From positions 77,490,798-77,554,797 of the forward strand of contig ML679961.1 in the NCBI GenBank assembly GCA_007922225.1: DNA of 64,000 nt, in the 5' to 3' direction. The notes under the pieces were generated by a model. It searched no databases and was not told where the DNA came from. It saw nothing but the letters and a program-made list of their open reading frames with translations. Made by a program: the position numbers and the translations under genes. The DNA is from Emydura subglobosa. Its lineage: Eukaryota; Chordata; Testudines; Chelidae. Below, piece by piece: positions 36,151 through 47,347 of this stretch. The stretch's first letter is position 1. Each line of letters begins with the position of its first letter.

Positions 36151-37716
36151 TCTTGGGTACTATTGTGGTGGTAGTGATTCATGTCCATACAGTAACCAGA
36201 ATGTCAGTAGGTTTTAGCACTAGATATTCTGACCAGTGCATAACTACTGGTTCATTGTGAACCAACGAGGCAAGCCAGTCATGTACCATATTTAAAATCT
36301 GTCTTCTAACACAGCTTGAGAAGGAAAGATTATTAAACCCTACCAAGGTCTGAAGAAATTACTGGCAGACAATGCCTGTAGACAGGAAGAAAGTTGGGAT
36401 GCTTGGCTTTTGCACGTGTTAGAATAGTAAATAAAATATTGGCAAGGGAAAAACTACAGTAAAAGCTGTTTTGTTTTTCAGCAGCTATTTTCCTAACAGC
36501 TCCCTCTCGCCAGGAGACTTTGAAGCACCCGCTGAGCTGTGTGGACTAAGCAAGTGGTGTAAAACCAGCTGAGTTGGGTTTGTACCATCCAAGCATTCCC
36601 TTATGCCAGGGGAATCACTAGCTGGCTGTTTAAACCACTTTTTTCCACTTTGCGGTGTTCTGGGCCAGTAAGCTGGCTGGGAGTGTTTAATAAGGCGGCC
36701 TGGGAGGGTGGGCAACAAATGTGAATAGTAGCCAATGAGTTCAGAAAGAAACCAGGGCCTTGACAGTGAAGGAGCGTATTTTGAATCTGGTACAGAAAGT
36801 GTAGAAAACCAGTGTCAGAGTTCACTGCTATAGGCAACATAGCAGTCAAAGTTCAAATTGATGGAAGAACAGAAACAGATTAACTAAGAACTGACTCCAG
36901 CTTTTGGCCCAAACTCAAGTGACAAATGTCCCTCCTTATGATGTTTTTTTCTCTCTCCCCTGTTGCAGTGTGAAGATACCCACCCAAACAGGAGAAACTA
37001 ACTGTACAAGGGAAACAGTGAAACTTACTAAACACAGAGTGCTGCCAAATGTATAAAGTAAACACACTGGGGAGGAAAAAAACAGAAAATTATCATTAAA
37101 AGTATCTAGCTGTAAAACCATTACCTTACCTGCTGTTGGTCCTCTCCCCCCTAGAATAGGGATATTCCAGGATTGGATGGGGCCTAGCAAGAGTTTGCTG
37201 CACTTTGGTGATCCTGGGACTGTGAATGTCTCCTGGGGGTCATTATTGTCAGCATTATACCTCCACCTTTTACACATCTACCCACCCACCTAAGGTCCTA
37301 TGCCAAGCATTGCTTGTCAGCACCCAAGGATCATCATATTTTCTTTATATGTGATCCGGAATTTCATTCCTCCCATGTGAAGTGACTTGTTCCAGATTAC
37401 TTAGAAGCTCTTTAAACCAAGGCACTGAGGCTTGACAATGAGTTGCATAACATGAATTGTACTGATCATGTCTGCATTGTTTGGATTGTCAAACAGCATT
37501 GACTGGACTATCAAAGGCCTATCCTACCATGCATGGGCTTAGTGCAAAACCTGGGATGGTTTATCTGAGGAGTCTCCTCTTTGATTGTTTCAAACTCCTG
37601 GTCAGGAATCTTCAGAGGATATCCCCAGGATGTTACATTGTGCCGATATGTTGATTTGCAACATAATCTTCAAATAACTTGTGTCTCTGTAAGTTTTTAA
37701 TCAGACCAGTCTAGAC

Positions 37717-38239
37717 CAGGGATGTCAAACATCCGGCCCATGGGCCAGATACAGCCCATCAACCTTTTGGTCCAGCCCCTAGTGGCAGTGCACTCTGCTG
37801 CCAGAGGGTACAATGCCGCGAGATCTCGGGGCAGCGCGTGACATCTCGCAGCTGTGCTTGATGCTGCCAGAGGGTACAACGCCGCAAGATCTCACGGCGT
37901 CAAGTGCTGCCGTGAGATCTGTGTACTCTGGCGGCAGTGCGTGGAATGTTGTGTGCACTAGACACAGCACTCCAAAAGGTGGGAGAGGAATAGTGTGGTC
38001 TTGGGGCCTCGAGCGGTACTATAATTCTTAAACATTGATCAATTCTTTTAATCGTAAAATAGTAGTAGTTGTAGAAGTGAATTTACTGCAGTTTTTATAT
38101 CGCTGATATCTAGCAAATAAAATATAATACTACATAAAAATGGTTGTGCCTAGTATTTCAATTTATGGTATGTATGGCCCACTTGAAGTACATTTAATTC
38201 AAATCTGGCCCGCCACAGCAAATGAGTTTGATGCCCCTG
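37717..38239. mobile_element. hAT non-autonomous DNA transposon (CAGGGATGTCAAAC type)
   Basis: The left end is CAGGGATGTCAAACATCCGG and the right end reads GAGTTTGATGCCCCTG, imperfect inverted repeats. It is flanked on both sides by the perfect 8-bp duplication GTCTAGAC (37709-37716 and 38240-38247). The duplication fits the NTCTAGAN preference of Buster/Charlie-type hAT elements. It is 523 bp with no transposase and a GC-rich core of repeated GAGATCT(C/T)(G/A)CGG-like motifs. Confidence 0.9.
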
Positions 38240-38795
38240 GTCTAGACGTAGGGGTCTGTCAGCTTGAGAATAGTTTGTCTCACCCAGTGTAAATGCATAA
38301 TCATAAATGCAATTCACTTTTTCAGTCTTCTTTCCCACAAAGCAATTTATAATCTAATTACTTTTATTTGTGGGATGTAGGGAAATGAAGAGAACTTTAT
38401 TTCAATTTGCCATTGTAAATCAAATTTTCTTCTCTTCTAGAAGGTGCTCAGATGCCATGGTGATGGGTGTGACAAAAAATACACTAGAACAATGGTGGTA
38501 GTTTGAAACGCATCGAGTTCAATCTCTCCAGGCAGATGTTCTAATTTCATTATGCCTATCACACACAGAGATGAAACAGTGGAGCAATTTTATTACATGA
38601 TAAAGGATTAGTTGGAAAAGATAGTTTTACATGAAAGAGATTGAGTGGGAAGTGCATTTGAGTTGGGTGTGTAACAGTATTATTCACTCCACTATATGGT
38701 ATATATGGCTCTTTTTTCTTTCTGTGCGTTTAATGGTATGGTGTATTGGAAGTTTAGATTTATGTCCTTGCACCATCACTAATTGCCATCATATT

Positions 38796-40880
38796 TTTAC
38801 AGGGTGACACTGGCACTTAAAGGGGGAAGAGACCAATACAGTTTTGAATGGTCAGTTGACCCTCAGTTAGGCTCAGTTAGTTCCCTGGCTCATAAAAGGA
38901 GGATATTGGCTGGTAAGAGCTTTTTGAGACCATGAGAGGGAGAGACCTGCAGAGTCAGATCCTCAGAAGAGTCAGAGACGAGAAGCAGCAGGAGAAAGCT
39001 GGCAAGAATTACTGGTAGAAAGCTGCAGGAGACCCAGCAGAGAACTGGAACAGAATTGCTGGTGAGAGAACTGACCAAAGTTGGAGACTCTTGACATATG
39101 GAAAGCTTGGGTATTGGCCACTAGGTAAAAGGAGAAAATCCAACTTGGTTAGGAGAAGCCAAGCCTGGAAGCAAGAGAGTGGACCCTGGAGGGACATTCC
39201 TGAGCAGGGGCAAGACGCACAGGCAGAGGAGCCTGTGAAATGGAATACTGTAAAGACCTGAATGGAGGGCTGTGGGAGGAGACCTAGAACAAGATTAGAT
39301 GCTCCTATGCCTTGTGACACATGAGTTATTCCACCTCCATCTGTCTAGTGCTTGTTTCTTGCTCCATCACAGTCTTTCCATGACAATGGCATCTTTCCCA
39401 ATTGCTTTCTTATGCCATCTGTTTTCTTCTTTTCTGTGTTCTACCAGGAGGTATACAGGCAAGGGCTTGTCTAGGAATTTGGGTTTCTTTTGACATCCGT
39501 ACATGTCCAAACGACTTCAGCCTCCTTTCTTGAATTATATTGTCTCTACATTTGTTGACCAATCATGACACACATCAGCACTGGTTGTTTTACCCCGCTA
39601 CCAGACATCAAGTATTCTTTTCAGACATTTCTTATGGAATACGTTATGTTTCCTGTTGTGAGCATCTAGCATTTGCCAAGTTCTGGAAGCATGTGACAAT
39701 GTGGGTATTACAGTGACATTGTATAACTTATTTTGGTTCTTGGGTGTATCTCCTTATTCTTCCAAATATTTGCCAGTCTTGAAAAAACTCCACTTGCCTT
39801 CCCAATTCTTGCTTTCCCCTCCTCACGGAGCTGGTCATCAGCACTGATTGTGCTCTCAAGACACGCAAAAAAACCCTGCAGTATTCTTCCCAATCATTCA
39901 CATACTATTATTGCTGTTTCTTCTTTCAGTGATCAGGACTTTCATTTTCTTTTGGCTGATTCTTAATCCTACTTTGGCAAGCTCATATTTGACATTGGTT
40001 GTGGTCTTTTTCATAGCATCATCTTCTGTATCTAACAGAAGAATTTCCTCTGAAAAATTGAGATCTTGAAGTTTTCCTCTCCTCCACATAAATTTTGAAC
40101 TTCCCTTGACGTTCCTCTTTGCATCATGTAATCTGTCACAATGCAGAAAAGAAGGAGTGATAAAATGCAATCTTTCTGCACTCCAGTGATATCAAACTAG
40201 TCTCTCCACTTTGTCCTTCTACAGCATTTTGATCAGTGACACTCCTCCTAGGAATCCCATATTGTCACAAAATCTTACATAGTGACTCTGTGTAAATAGT
40301 TGAAAGCTTTGGTGAAATCTATAGAGTTCAAGACTAATCTTCTCTGGTAGGCAAGCACTTTCACAATCAGTCATCTCAGAGTGGAGATGTGATGCATATG
40401 TGACTTTCTTGGTCTGAAGCCTGCTTGCACGTAATCCAGAACAAGGGGTTGGTCTTGGAGACTAATTCTGTGAACTAGAACTGTGAGAAACTCTTTTACT
40501 GGATACCTGATTTGGGGAGCTGTGGTAAGAGTCATGAGTCTAGTGTCTGTCTCTCTGGTGGATAGCCTGGAGAGAGGTATTCTGGAGTAGGTGCAAATAG
40601 AACTGGGACCAGAGTGGTGCTATTGACTCTTGACCTGGAGGTGTTTGTTCCTGAAGAACAGAATGGGAAGAACTGTTGTACCTTTGTTTACTGTGAGTTG
40701 TTTGAGAATAGTTTTATTACAAGGGTTCTGAGGCAACTACTGCACTGGTATACATAAATAAATTATGCCCAAAGGTGGGATTAGTATTGGATACTGAGAG
40801 ACTGTTCCTTTCATGGGGAAACTGATGCAGTTGCACCTGTCATGCTGCAGGAGGGTGTCTCAGGTGAAGGCCAACCTATG
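38796..40880 (+). repeat. Possible LTR-like repeat, interrupted by a LINE remnant
   Basis: The outer parts (38796-39300 and 40481-40880) read as one purine-rich unit. Features are a CATAAAAGGAGG box at 38891, GAAAGCTGCAGGAGACC, GAACTGGGACCAGAG, AATAAATTATG and GGGGAAACTGATGCAG. The reading resembles 13095-13610. No direct terminal copies were found, so the LTR label is tentative. Confidence 0.3.
39301..40480 (-). mobile_element. Non-LTR retrotransposon RT remnant (minus strand)
   Basis: In broken minus-strand frames, from high to low coordinates: VLNSIDFTKAFNYLHRVTM (RT block with the catalytic-region D), then KLQDLNFSEEILLLDTEDD (degenerate F-A-D-D block, catalytic Asp pair lost), VKYELAKVGLRISQKKMKVL, KARIGKASGVFSRLANIWKN, KEIHPRTKISY, then RRLKSFGHVRMSKETQIPRQ and ALACIPPGRTQKRRKQMA. 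This is the conserved order of RTs typified by a C-terminal GHV-R-M...P-G-[KR]-R motif. The clade (RTE or a relative) is not settled; it is not CR1. It is old, with many stops. Confidence 0.65.
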
Positions 40881-40902
40881 CCAATATACTTAAAACTGAA
40901 TC

Positions 40903-40938
40903 GTGTGTGTGTGTGTGTGTGGTTTTTTTTTTTTTTTT
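40903..40938. repeat. (GT)n followed by a T-run
   Basis: Nine GT units, then GG and a run of about 16 T. Confidence 0.9.
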
Positions 40939-41490
40939 ACAGATGGTTTCATACTAACCACTTTAGCAGAAAGATTATAATTAGAATATGTGGTATGGAT
41001 TTAATGATCTAGTACTGGTGAACAGCTAAGGCAATAATACTTGGTTACAAGATGTAAATCGCTATGATACAATATATTGTAGACATATTCCAGACACAGA
41101 CATAGGCAATTGTAACCTTAATCTGACTTTCATCAAGAGGTTCAACACAAACAGCAGCACCATGAGTGATCCTGAGGAGTGATTTCACAGAAAACTGGTG
41201 AATTCAGCTCCCCAATTACACTGAACTCCCTCATCTTTTCTACATTGGCCCTTGGTCCTGTTGTCGGAGAGTAGAGAGAGAGGTTAATTCTGTCTTGCCA
41301 GGCACCACGCAACCCTTCTTTAACTCATAAAAGTGGATCTCCCTCCCCAGTCTCTAGTATAAAGTGGGGCTACTAAGACTGGTCCCCACCTGATGGCAGA
41401 TAGGGAAAACTTGTTTTTTAATAATAGCAGCTCAGGAGAATTCAGGAAGCCCGGTTTAACAGTAAAACTACTTGCAGACTTCCTCAGGAT

Positions 41491-41650
41491 TAGAGCTGGG
41501 CAACATTTTTTCAGTGAACAAACTTTTTTTTTTTTCCATCTGAGAAACTGGGGGTTGGAGGTGGGGGGGGTCAGTTTCTGTTCTATATGAACTATTTCCC
41601 CCCCCTAGTTTGGCAAGTGAATGATCAATTATTTACTCATCTCTGCCCAG
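41491..41650. mobile_element. Short MITE-like copy (AGAGCTGGGCAA family)
   Basis: It begins TAGAGCTGGGCAACATTTTT, resembling the start at 25112. It ends near 41650 in ATCTCTGCCCAGG, a rough inverse of the start. T- and G-runs lie inside. Confidence 0.4.
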
Positions 41651-42229
41651 GAGCATTCCTACTCCTTGGCTTGGAGTCTCCTAGGACCTAGCAATCCTTG
41701 AGGAGATTGGGTCTGTTTGTTCCCAACTCCCCTGTCTGTCTGTCTGCAGGGCTGAAAATACTTGCTTCCTCCCCAACATTCCAGTCTTGCCCCTCTGCTC
41801 TCTTATGACACCATAACATCTTTTTGATGCTGCTTTGTATAATCAAAAGGATCTGCTTATATGGCACAGCAAATGAATCCTCTTCAACATCAGCAGCAGG
41901 GAGGAAGGATTTCTGACAGTAACTAGTAGGTAAGGGAGAGGATTAGAGGGGAGCAAAATACAATCTAAAATTGGAAAAACATACTTGAAAAATTGGAACA
42001 AAGTCAAACTAACTTGTGCTGACCTTAATTATGTTCTAGATAAGATCTGTGACTCAAGCTGCACTTCAGATGTAGAGAAATGTCATGCTACAAAGCACTT
42101 GTTAATAGCCTCATTCTATTTACTTGTATAAAGATAACAGATTGAACATTGTCATTGTTCCTTTATGCTTTGAATTGTGGGTCTGCTTAGGAGAGTAGAT
42201 GTCATGCTGGCTGGATTTGGGGGGAGGGG

Positions 42230-43265
42230 CATTTATTATATTATTTAACATCAGTGTGTCAAAATCATAATAATTCATGTGAGATATGCCATGTTAGGTA
42301 CTGTTAGAAAGGCTATAATGTGCTAAGTAAGATGATAATGTTTGTGTTCATGTGTTATATGTGTAATGGAAGTTATGGATATGGTTGATATATCTGTATT
42401 TCAAATTGTGCCGTGTCTGGGTCACACCCCAGACAGGATGGCTGCAGCACTAGCCTACTTAATGGCCCATTAAGAAACTCACAAGTACAAGGGGCCCAGG
42501 GGGAGAAGCCACCTGATGAGTCACCAGGTCTTACTCATGTGACTCTGGACTCCATCTTGTTCCTGTAAAATTCCACAAGCAGCATGGCAAAGACCAAAGG
42601 ACCTAAAAGGCAGCTGCCCGAGATCCATTTTGTCTTTAGTCTGTCTTTAAGTCTTTCAGTCTACCTCTGGATCAACTCATCTACAACTGAACTGAACTGA
42701 AGCTGTGAAACAAAGGACTGAGACCCATCCAAGTACTGGATGTATACCAGAGGGATTATACAAGCCTGCAAACTCCACAATTCTACTAGAGACCTGATAT
42801 ATATGGCCTTTCAAATCATTTGTATGTATGTGATTTCTTTAATCCTTTAACACTTCTCTTATAGTTTGTTTCTTTCATTTATAATAAACCTTTAGTTTTA
42901 TTTACTAAAGGATTGGCTGGCAGCGTGGTATTTTGGGTAAGATCCAAACTTATATTGATCTGGTACTGTGGCTGACCCTTTGGGGTCAGGAGGAACCTTT
43001 TTGGTAAAGAGCATAGAGTTTTGAATAACTGGTCTCTTTACTGGACCTAGTGGCTGATTGGGAACTGGAGACTGAAATGCAGTAAAGGGGGCTGTGTGTG
43101 TTTTTATTTTGGCTTCTTGATAACCAACGTGGGAAATCAGAAGCACTATTTGTGGCTGGTTGGGAAGTCTGACTTCAGTGTCACCCACCAGTGCTAGGAG
43201 AATCTGCTCTCTTTTTGCAGCCTGCCCTGACCTTGGCATTTTCGGGTGGCTACCCTGGGCATGGA
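42230..43265 (+). mobile_element. LTR-like retrotransposon/ERV repeat (solo-LTR-like)
   Basis: The stretch has long-terminal-repeat character: a body with GGGTCACACCCCAGACAGG and TGGCCCATTAAGAAAC, then AATAAA (42883-42888). Next comes CTTTAGTTTTATTTACTAAA and GGATTGGCTGGCAGCGTGGT, then TTTTGGGTAAGATCCAAAC. I recognise the AATAAACCTTTAG...GGCTGGCAGCGTGG block as a recurrent reptile LTR segment. No internal gag or pol was found. Borders are approximate and no flanking duplication was identified. Confidence 0.45.
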
Positions 43266-46200
43266 CAAGTCACAGTAGGAAGTTGCCATTATAACCTCAG
43301 GAGTTGGTTGTGTGAGCTAGGTACTTGCAGAAAGGAGTTGCTCCTTAAATGGCAAGGCTGTTTTCCTCATCCAGATGAGTATTCTTGTGGGTCATGTTAA
43401 TAACCTGGAATTGAAGTTAAACAAAGTCTTAACTTTGAAAAGTTCTGTAAAAAGAATGTGTTTTTCTACACCCCTTCCAAATTAATTAGTATTCCATCTA
43501 GCTCCAAGACAGAGAAACCAGGATTCTATCCATGCAATCAATTAAACCCTGTGCTTGTTATTACCCATTAAAAGCAAGAAATCAGGAAAGCGGAATTATA
43601 TTACATCACAATACAATTCTGTAGTTTTTTGCTGCACTGCAAAATCAGCTGAAATACAGATTACAGAGCTTTTCACATTTCATTAAAATTAGTAACAGCT
43701 CAATTCAGGTGGAAGTTTCTAATTACAATTACTAAAATAAGATATTAAAAATTACTTAGCAATTACTCTAGTAGTAACCTTTTAATGCAAGAGTTAAATC
43801 ATTAAATTCATATTTTCTCCTGCAAGGTGCAGGGAATTTCAGATAACAGGTTTAGAATTGTGTATTTTAAAGGACATTTAAAGTGGAAAATCTTAAATGT
43901 TGCTCCAACTAAATCTTTAATATGTGGGGTAATACTTAGCCTCCATCGAAGTTTGGACACAGGTGTATAGGAAAAAAGCTAGAGACAGAGAACAGAATTC
44001 TCTACTTCTTTGGGTTTGATTTGGTTTTTTTTACGGTGAACTGGTGTCTGGTATAGAGGCACAGCATTTTTCTCTTCCATTTGTTCTCTGGACTTCTCAG
44101 GAATGGTTAACATGCTCAGACAACCTAAATAGAACTGGTCGGGAATTTTCCGACAATGTTTTTTTCTTTGGAAATGCTGATTTGTTGAAACTGAAACTTC
44201 ACGGCAATGTACCAATTTTAATGGGAAAGGTTTCTTGGGTTTGTGATGGAACTTCTGGTCAAAATGAAAGAGATACACCAACCTCCAGAACAGCCAGACA
44301 TATAGCTAGCTTAGTGTATAAGATTTGTTGTATGAAGAATTGTTACTAACTTTGCAGTACCTTTCATTTTTTTTTAAAGAGTTTTCTTCATTAATGTGAC
44401 TAAACTGATTCCTGGGCATAAAACTGAATACAAAATCAGTTTTTATGTTGTGATGTCCATTTCCAGTGTGGTATGTTGTAATGTTTAGTTGTTTTCAGTG
44501 AAATTGCTGAAAATAGCTCTAAAAATTCATGGATGGGCTTAACAAGTATAACCCCTTATTTTTCTGGGTTACTTGGGAGCAGGCAACATTCCTGTGTGCA
44601 CAGGTGCCTAAAGTTGCTGACAACAAAGGAGAACCTGAGCATCCCAGTGATGATGTAGGATAGGTAGGAAACCACCCCTCTGCTGCAGTCCCTCCTAAAG
44701 GAGTTTATAATTGGCAGTGCCTCCACCTGGCTGGACCACGTACACGCTCAATAGCGTGCCTTGGGAGCTTCCAGCACTAAACCTATTCTAATAATAATAA
44801 TCTGTGGCATGGGTCTAACTCAAAAATACCAATTATGGAAACTGTACATCCAATATACTTAAATTAGAGTTAACACGCCTGTACTTAACAAATTTAAGGA
44901 AATATGGCATAACAGACTGAGATTAAATATCACTACTATTTTAAATCCACAGGGGCAGTTGAATAAATCAATTAATAAATGTAGTCTACAGTAATAAATG
45001 AAACTTGTCTAACTGGCATTTACACTGCCACTATTTTACCCCACCTCCGGAGTGTACACTCCCCTAAAGTTTAGAGCTCTAACCCATTGCTTGGGTGGGC
45101 GCGCTTGAAGATCTGAAGAAGGAGACAGCACTATGTTGGTTCAGTGTATTGGTTTAGCCAAGGTATCAAGCTGAAGTTTTGGAGTTGGCCCTACCAAATG
45201 TCAGCAGTCTTGCCCCTGACTCGAAGAGAATACCTCTCTGCCTCTTCTCAGGCCCAGTCAAAATCTCTCTGCTGTGCCCCTTCCTTTACAAACCCTGCCC
45301 CAAAACAAAGGGGGGGGGCACTCACCCCCACTTTTACTGCAGGCCCACTTCAGGCAGCTCTAGACTCAGTCCCAATCTCCAAAACTGGCGGCTCAAACAA
45401 AACTCCAGCAGGCTCTCAGCAGCAACTTCTATCATTGGCCACGCTCCACCCTCAGAAAGAAAATGGAGTCCACACATGCTTTTTTTTTTTTTTTTTTGGA
45501 GCTCCCTGGATAAGGAAGAGTCTCTCTCCCTTTTTCCCCCAAATATCATGGGAGTTGTAGTCTCCCAGGGTCTTCTCAACTGTAAAACTCTCAATTACGT
45601 TCCGAGGCTCCTCAAGTACAGGGTGCCTACACAAGTTAAAATGCTACAGAAAGAGAAATTGTAAGTGTCACCTCGTAGTAGAAAAGTTTCATGGGAGAAA
45701 TAAAACTAGTAAATGTTCTGCTGTTTTGATACAAACAAAACCCTTCATTTGAGATTATGTGGCGTTTTATGTTGAATTTTTAAGCTCTTTTGGATGAATG
45801 TGCTAATGTTAAAATTAGTAATCATAACACGCATACCACAGAAGAATTTGAGAGGCAATACACCACAGACTGAATTGGCACATAGGTACCATGTTTAATT
45901 TGCAAGTGGATTTTTGGACTTTTAGTAAAGTGGAATCCTGCTTAGTAGTAGATGCAACATTTGAGGATATTAAGAAATAATATGGTACTTCTGGGCATCT
46001 GCCTGCACATATTTCCATGTGGCTCAGTTGTTTGGTGTTTGTCCAGATTTGGTTTACTATTTTTAGTTACTACAATTAAACAGAACTCTTGCTTCAAACT
46101 ACATTTATGTTGTGAGAAGGGATATCAGGCTTTCAAGATGTTATTAGAACCTTATTTTTACTGTTACAGCATTAGATAGTTAATTGTGGTTTGCAGTTGT

Positions 46201-46469
46201 GTGTAGAGAGCTGCTGGCCTGCTTTCACCATAGCAACTGCACTAGAGAGCCTTTCCAACATTTATTAAGCATCCATGAAAAGCACAAGCAAAACAAAAAT
46301 GTTAAAATACTTTAAATTCAAAAGTTAGATTATTCATTTTTGGGACAATGCCCCTTTCATTTAACACTCTAAATCCTCTGGAGAAAAAAAGCATTGATTG
46401 AAAAGTCTCTTGTTGGTACTAATTAACCATCACCACATCTGCGTTTTAGACGTAAGGAAAGAAACCCAG

Positions 46470-46700
46470 AAATTAAGGTCTAATTTTCAAAACTGTCCAA
46501 TAGTTCTGGGTGTCCAATTTGAGACACCTATAGCCTGACTTTCATGGGTGCAGTTTTCTTTGACGTTAGCCACAGTGGTGGGTGTTCAGTATTTCTGAAA
46601 ACCAAGCTCTGGCTGTCCAAAGTGGACACCCAAAAATGGAGGCACCCAAAATTAGTGAACCCTTTCAAATATTTAGGCCAAAGTGACTTGTTGAAAGCCA
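46470..46700 (+). repeat. Interspersed amniote repeat ('TTTCAAAA...GGCACCCAAAATTAG' type)
   Basis: It contains TCTAATTTTCAAAACTG, GTTTTCTTTGACGTTAGCCA, ACACCCAAAAATGGAGGCAC and TATTTAGGCCAAAGTGACTT, segments seen in dispersed amniote repeats. The first and last parts are roughly inverse, so it may be a decayed inverted-repeat element. Confidence 0.4.
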
Positions 46701-46957
46701 TACAGCAGATCACTGGTGATGTGCACTCTGTCTGGTTTTTTTTCATATCAGCTTCTGATGAGCTCTGGGCTTTTGGTGCTTTTAAATTGCAGTATTACCC
46801 ATGTCAGAAATTCAAAAATCATAAATTAAACAACAAAAATTGAGATGTAAAAATTTTTTAACGTCTTTTTATTTTTTAATACTGTCTGGACACTCTCAGT
46901 ACATGTGGGACAATGAGTGTTACCAGCTCTCCATAATGTATACAGTAAGGTGACTTT

Positions 46958-47215
46958 GGGCAGGTCTACACTTAAAAGGTGCAGCTGCATTGCTGTAGCG
47001 CTTTAGTGAAGATGCTACTTTGCCAACGGGAGAGCTTCTCCCATTGGTATAGTTAATCCACCTCCATGAGAGGCGGCAGCTATGTGGAAAGGAGACACAT
47101 TTCCATCAACATAGTGCTGTCTACACCAGAGGTTAGGTCGGTATAGCTGCTCAGGGGTGTGGATTTTTCATATCCTTGAATGACATAGTTATACCAGTGT
47201 AAGTTCGTAGTGTCT
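46958..47215. mobile_element. hAT-like MITE (GGTCTACACTTAAAA type)
   Basis: It begins GGGCAGGTCTACACTTAAAA and continues with AGCTGCATTGCTGTAGCGCT, GAGAGCTTCTCCCATTGGTA, AGGCGGCAGC and GCTCAGGGGTGTGGATTTTT. It ends ACCAGTGTAAGTTCGTAGTGT. I recognise the order as a very abundant turtle MITE. The right end is decayed, and no target duplication is visible. Confidence 0.65.
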
Positions 47216-47316
47216 GATCTTTGACCCCAGCTGCAAGATCTCTTAATGAAAGACTAAACTGAGATCATATTAGAAAAATTTGTATAAAATGCTGCCTGAT
47301 GGTTCAGAGCCTCCAT

Positions 47317-47347
47317 CTTCCTTCCTTCCTTCCTTCCTTCCTTCCTT
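47317..47347. repeat. (CTTC)n microsatellite
   Basis: About eight CTTC/TTCC units. Confidence 0.95.

Noticed and set aside
45144..45664. Two overlapping frames (138 and 161 codons)
   Set aside because: No domain, no splice sites or conserved motif. They contain a poly-T derived Phe run, typical of chance open frames.
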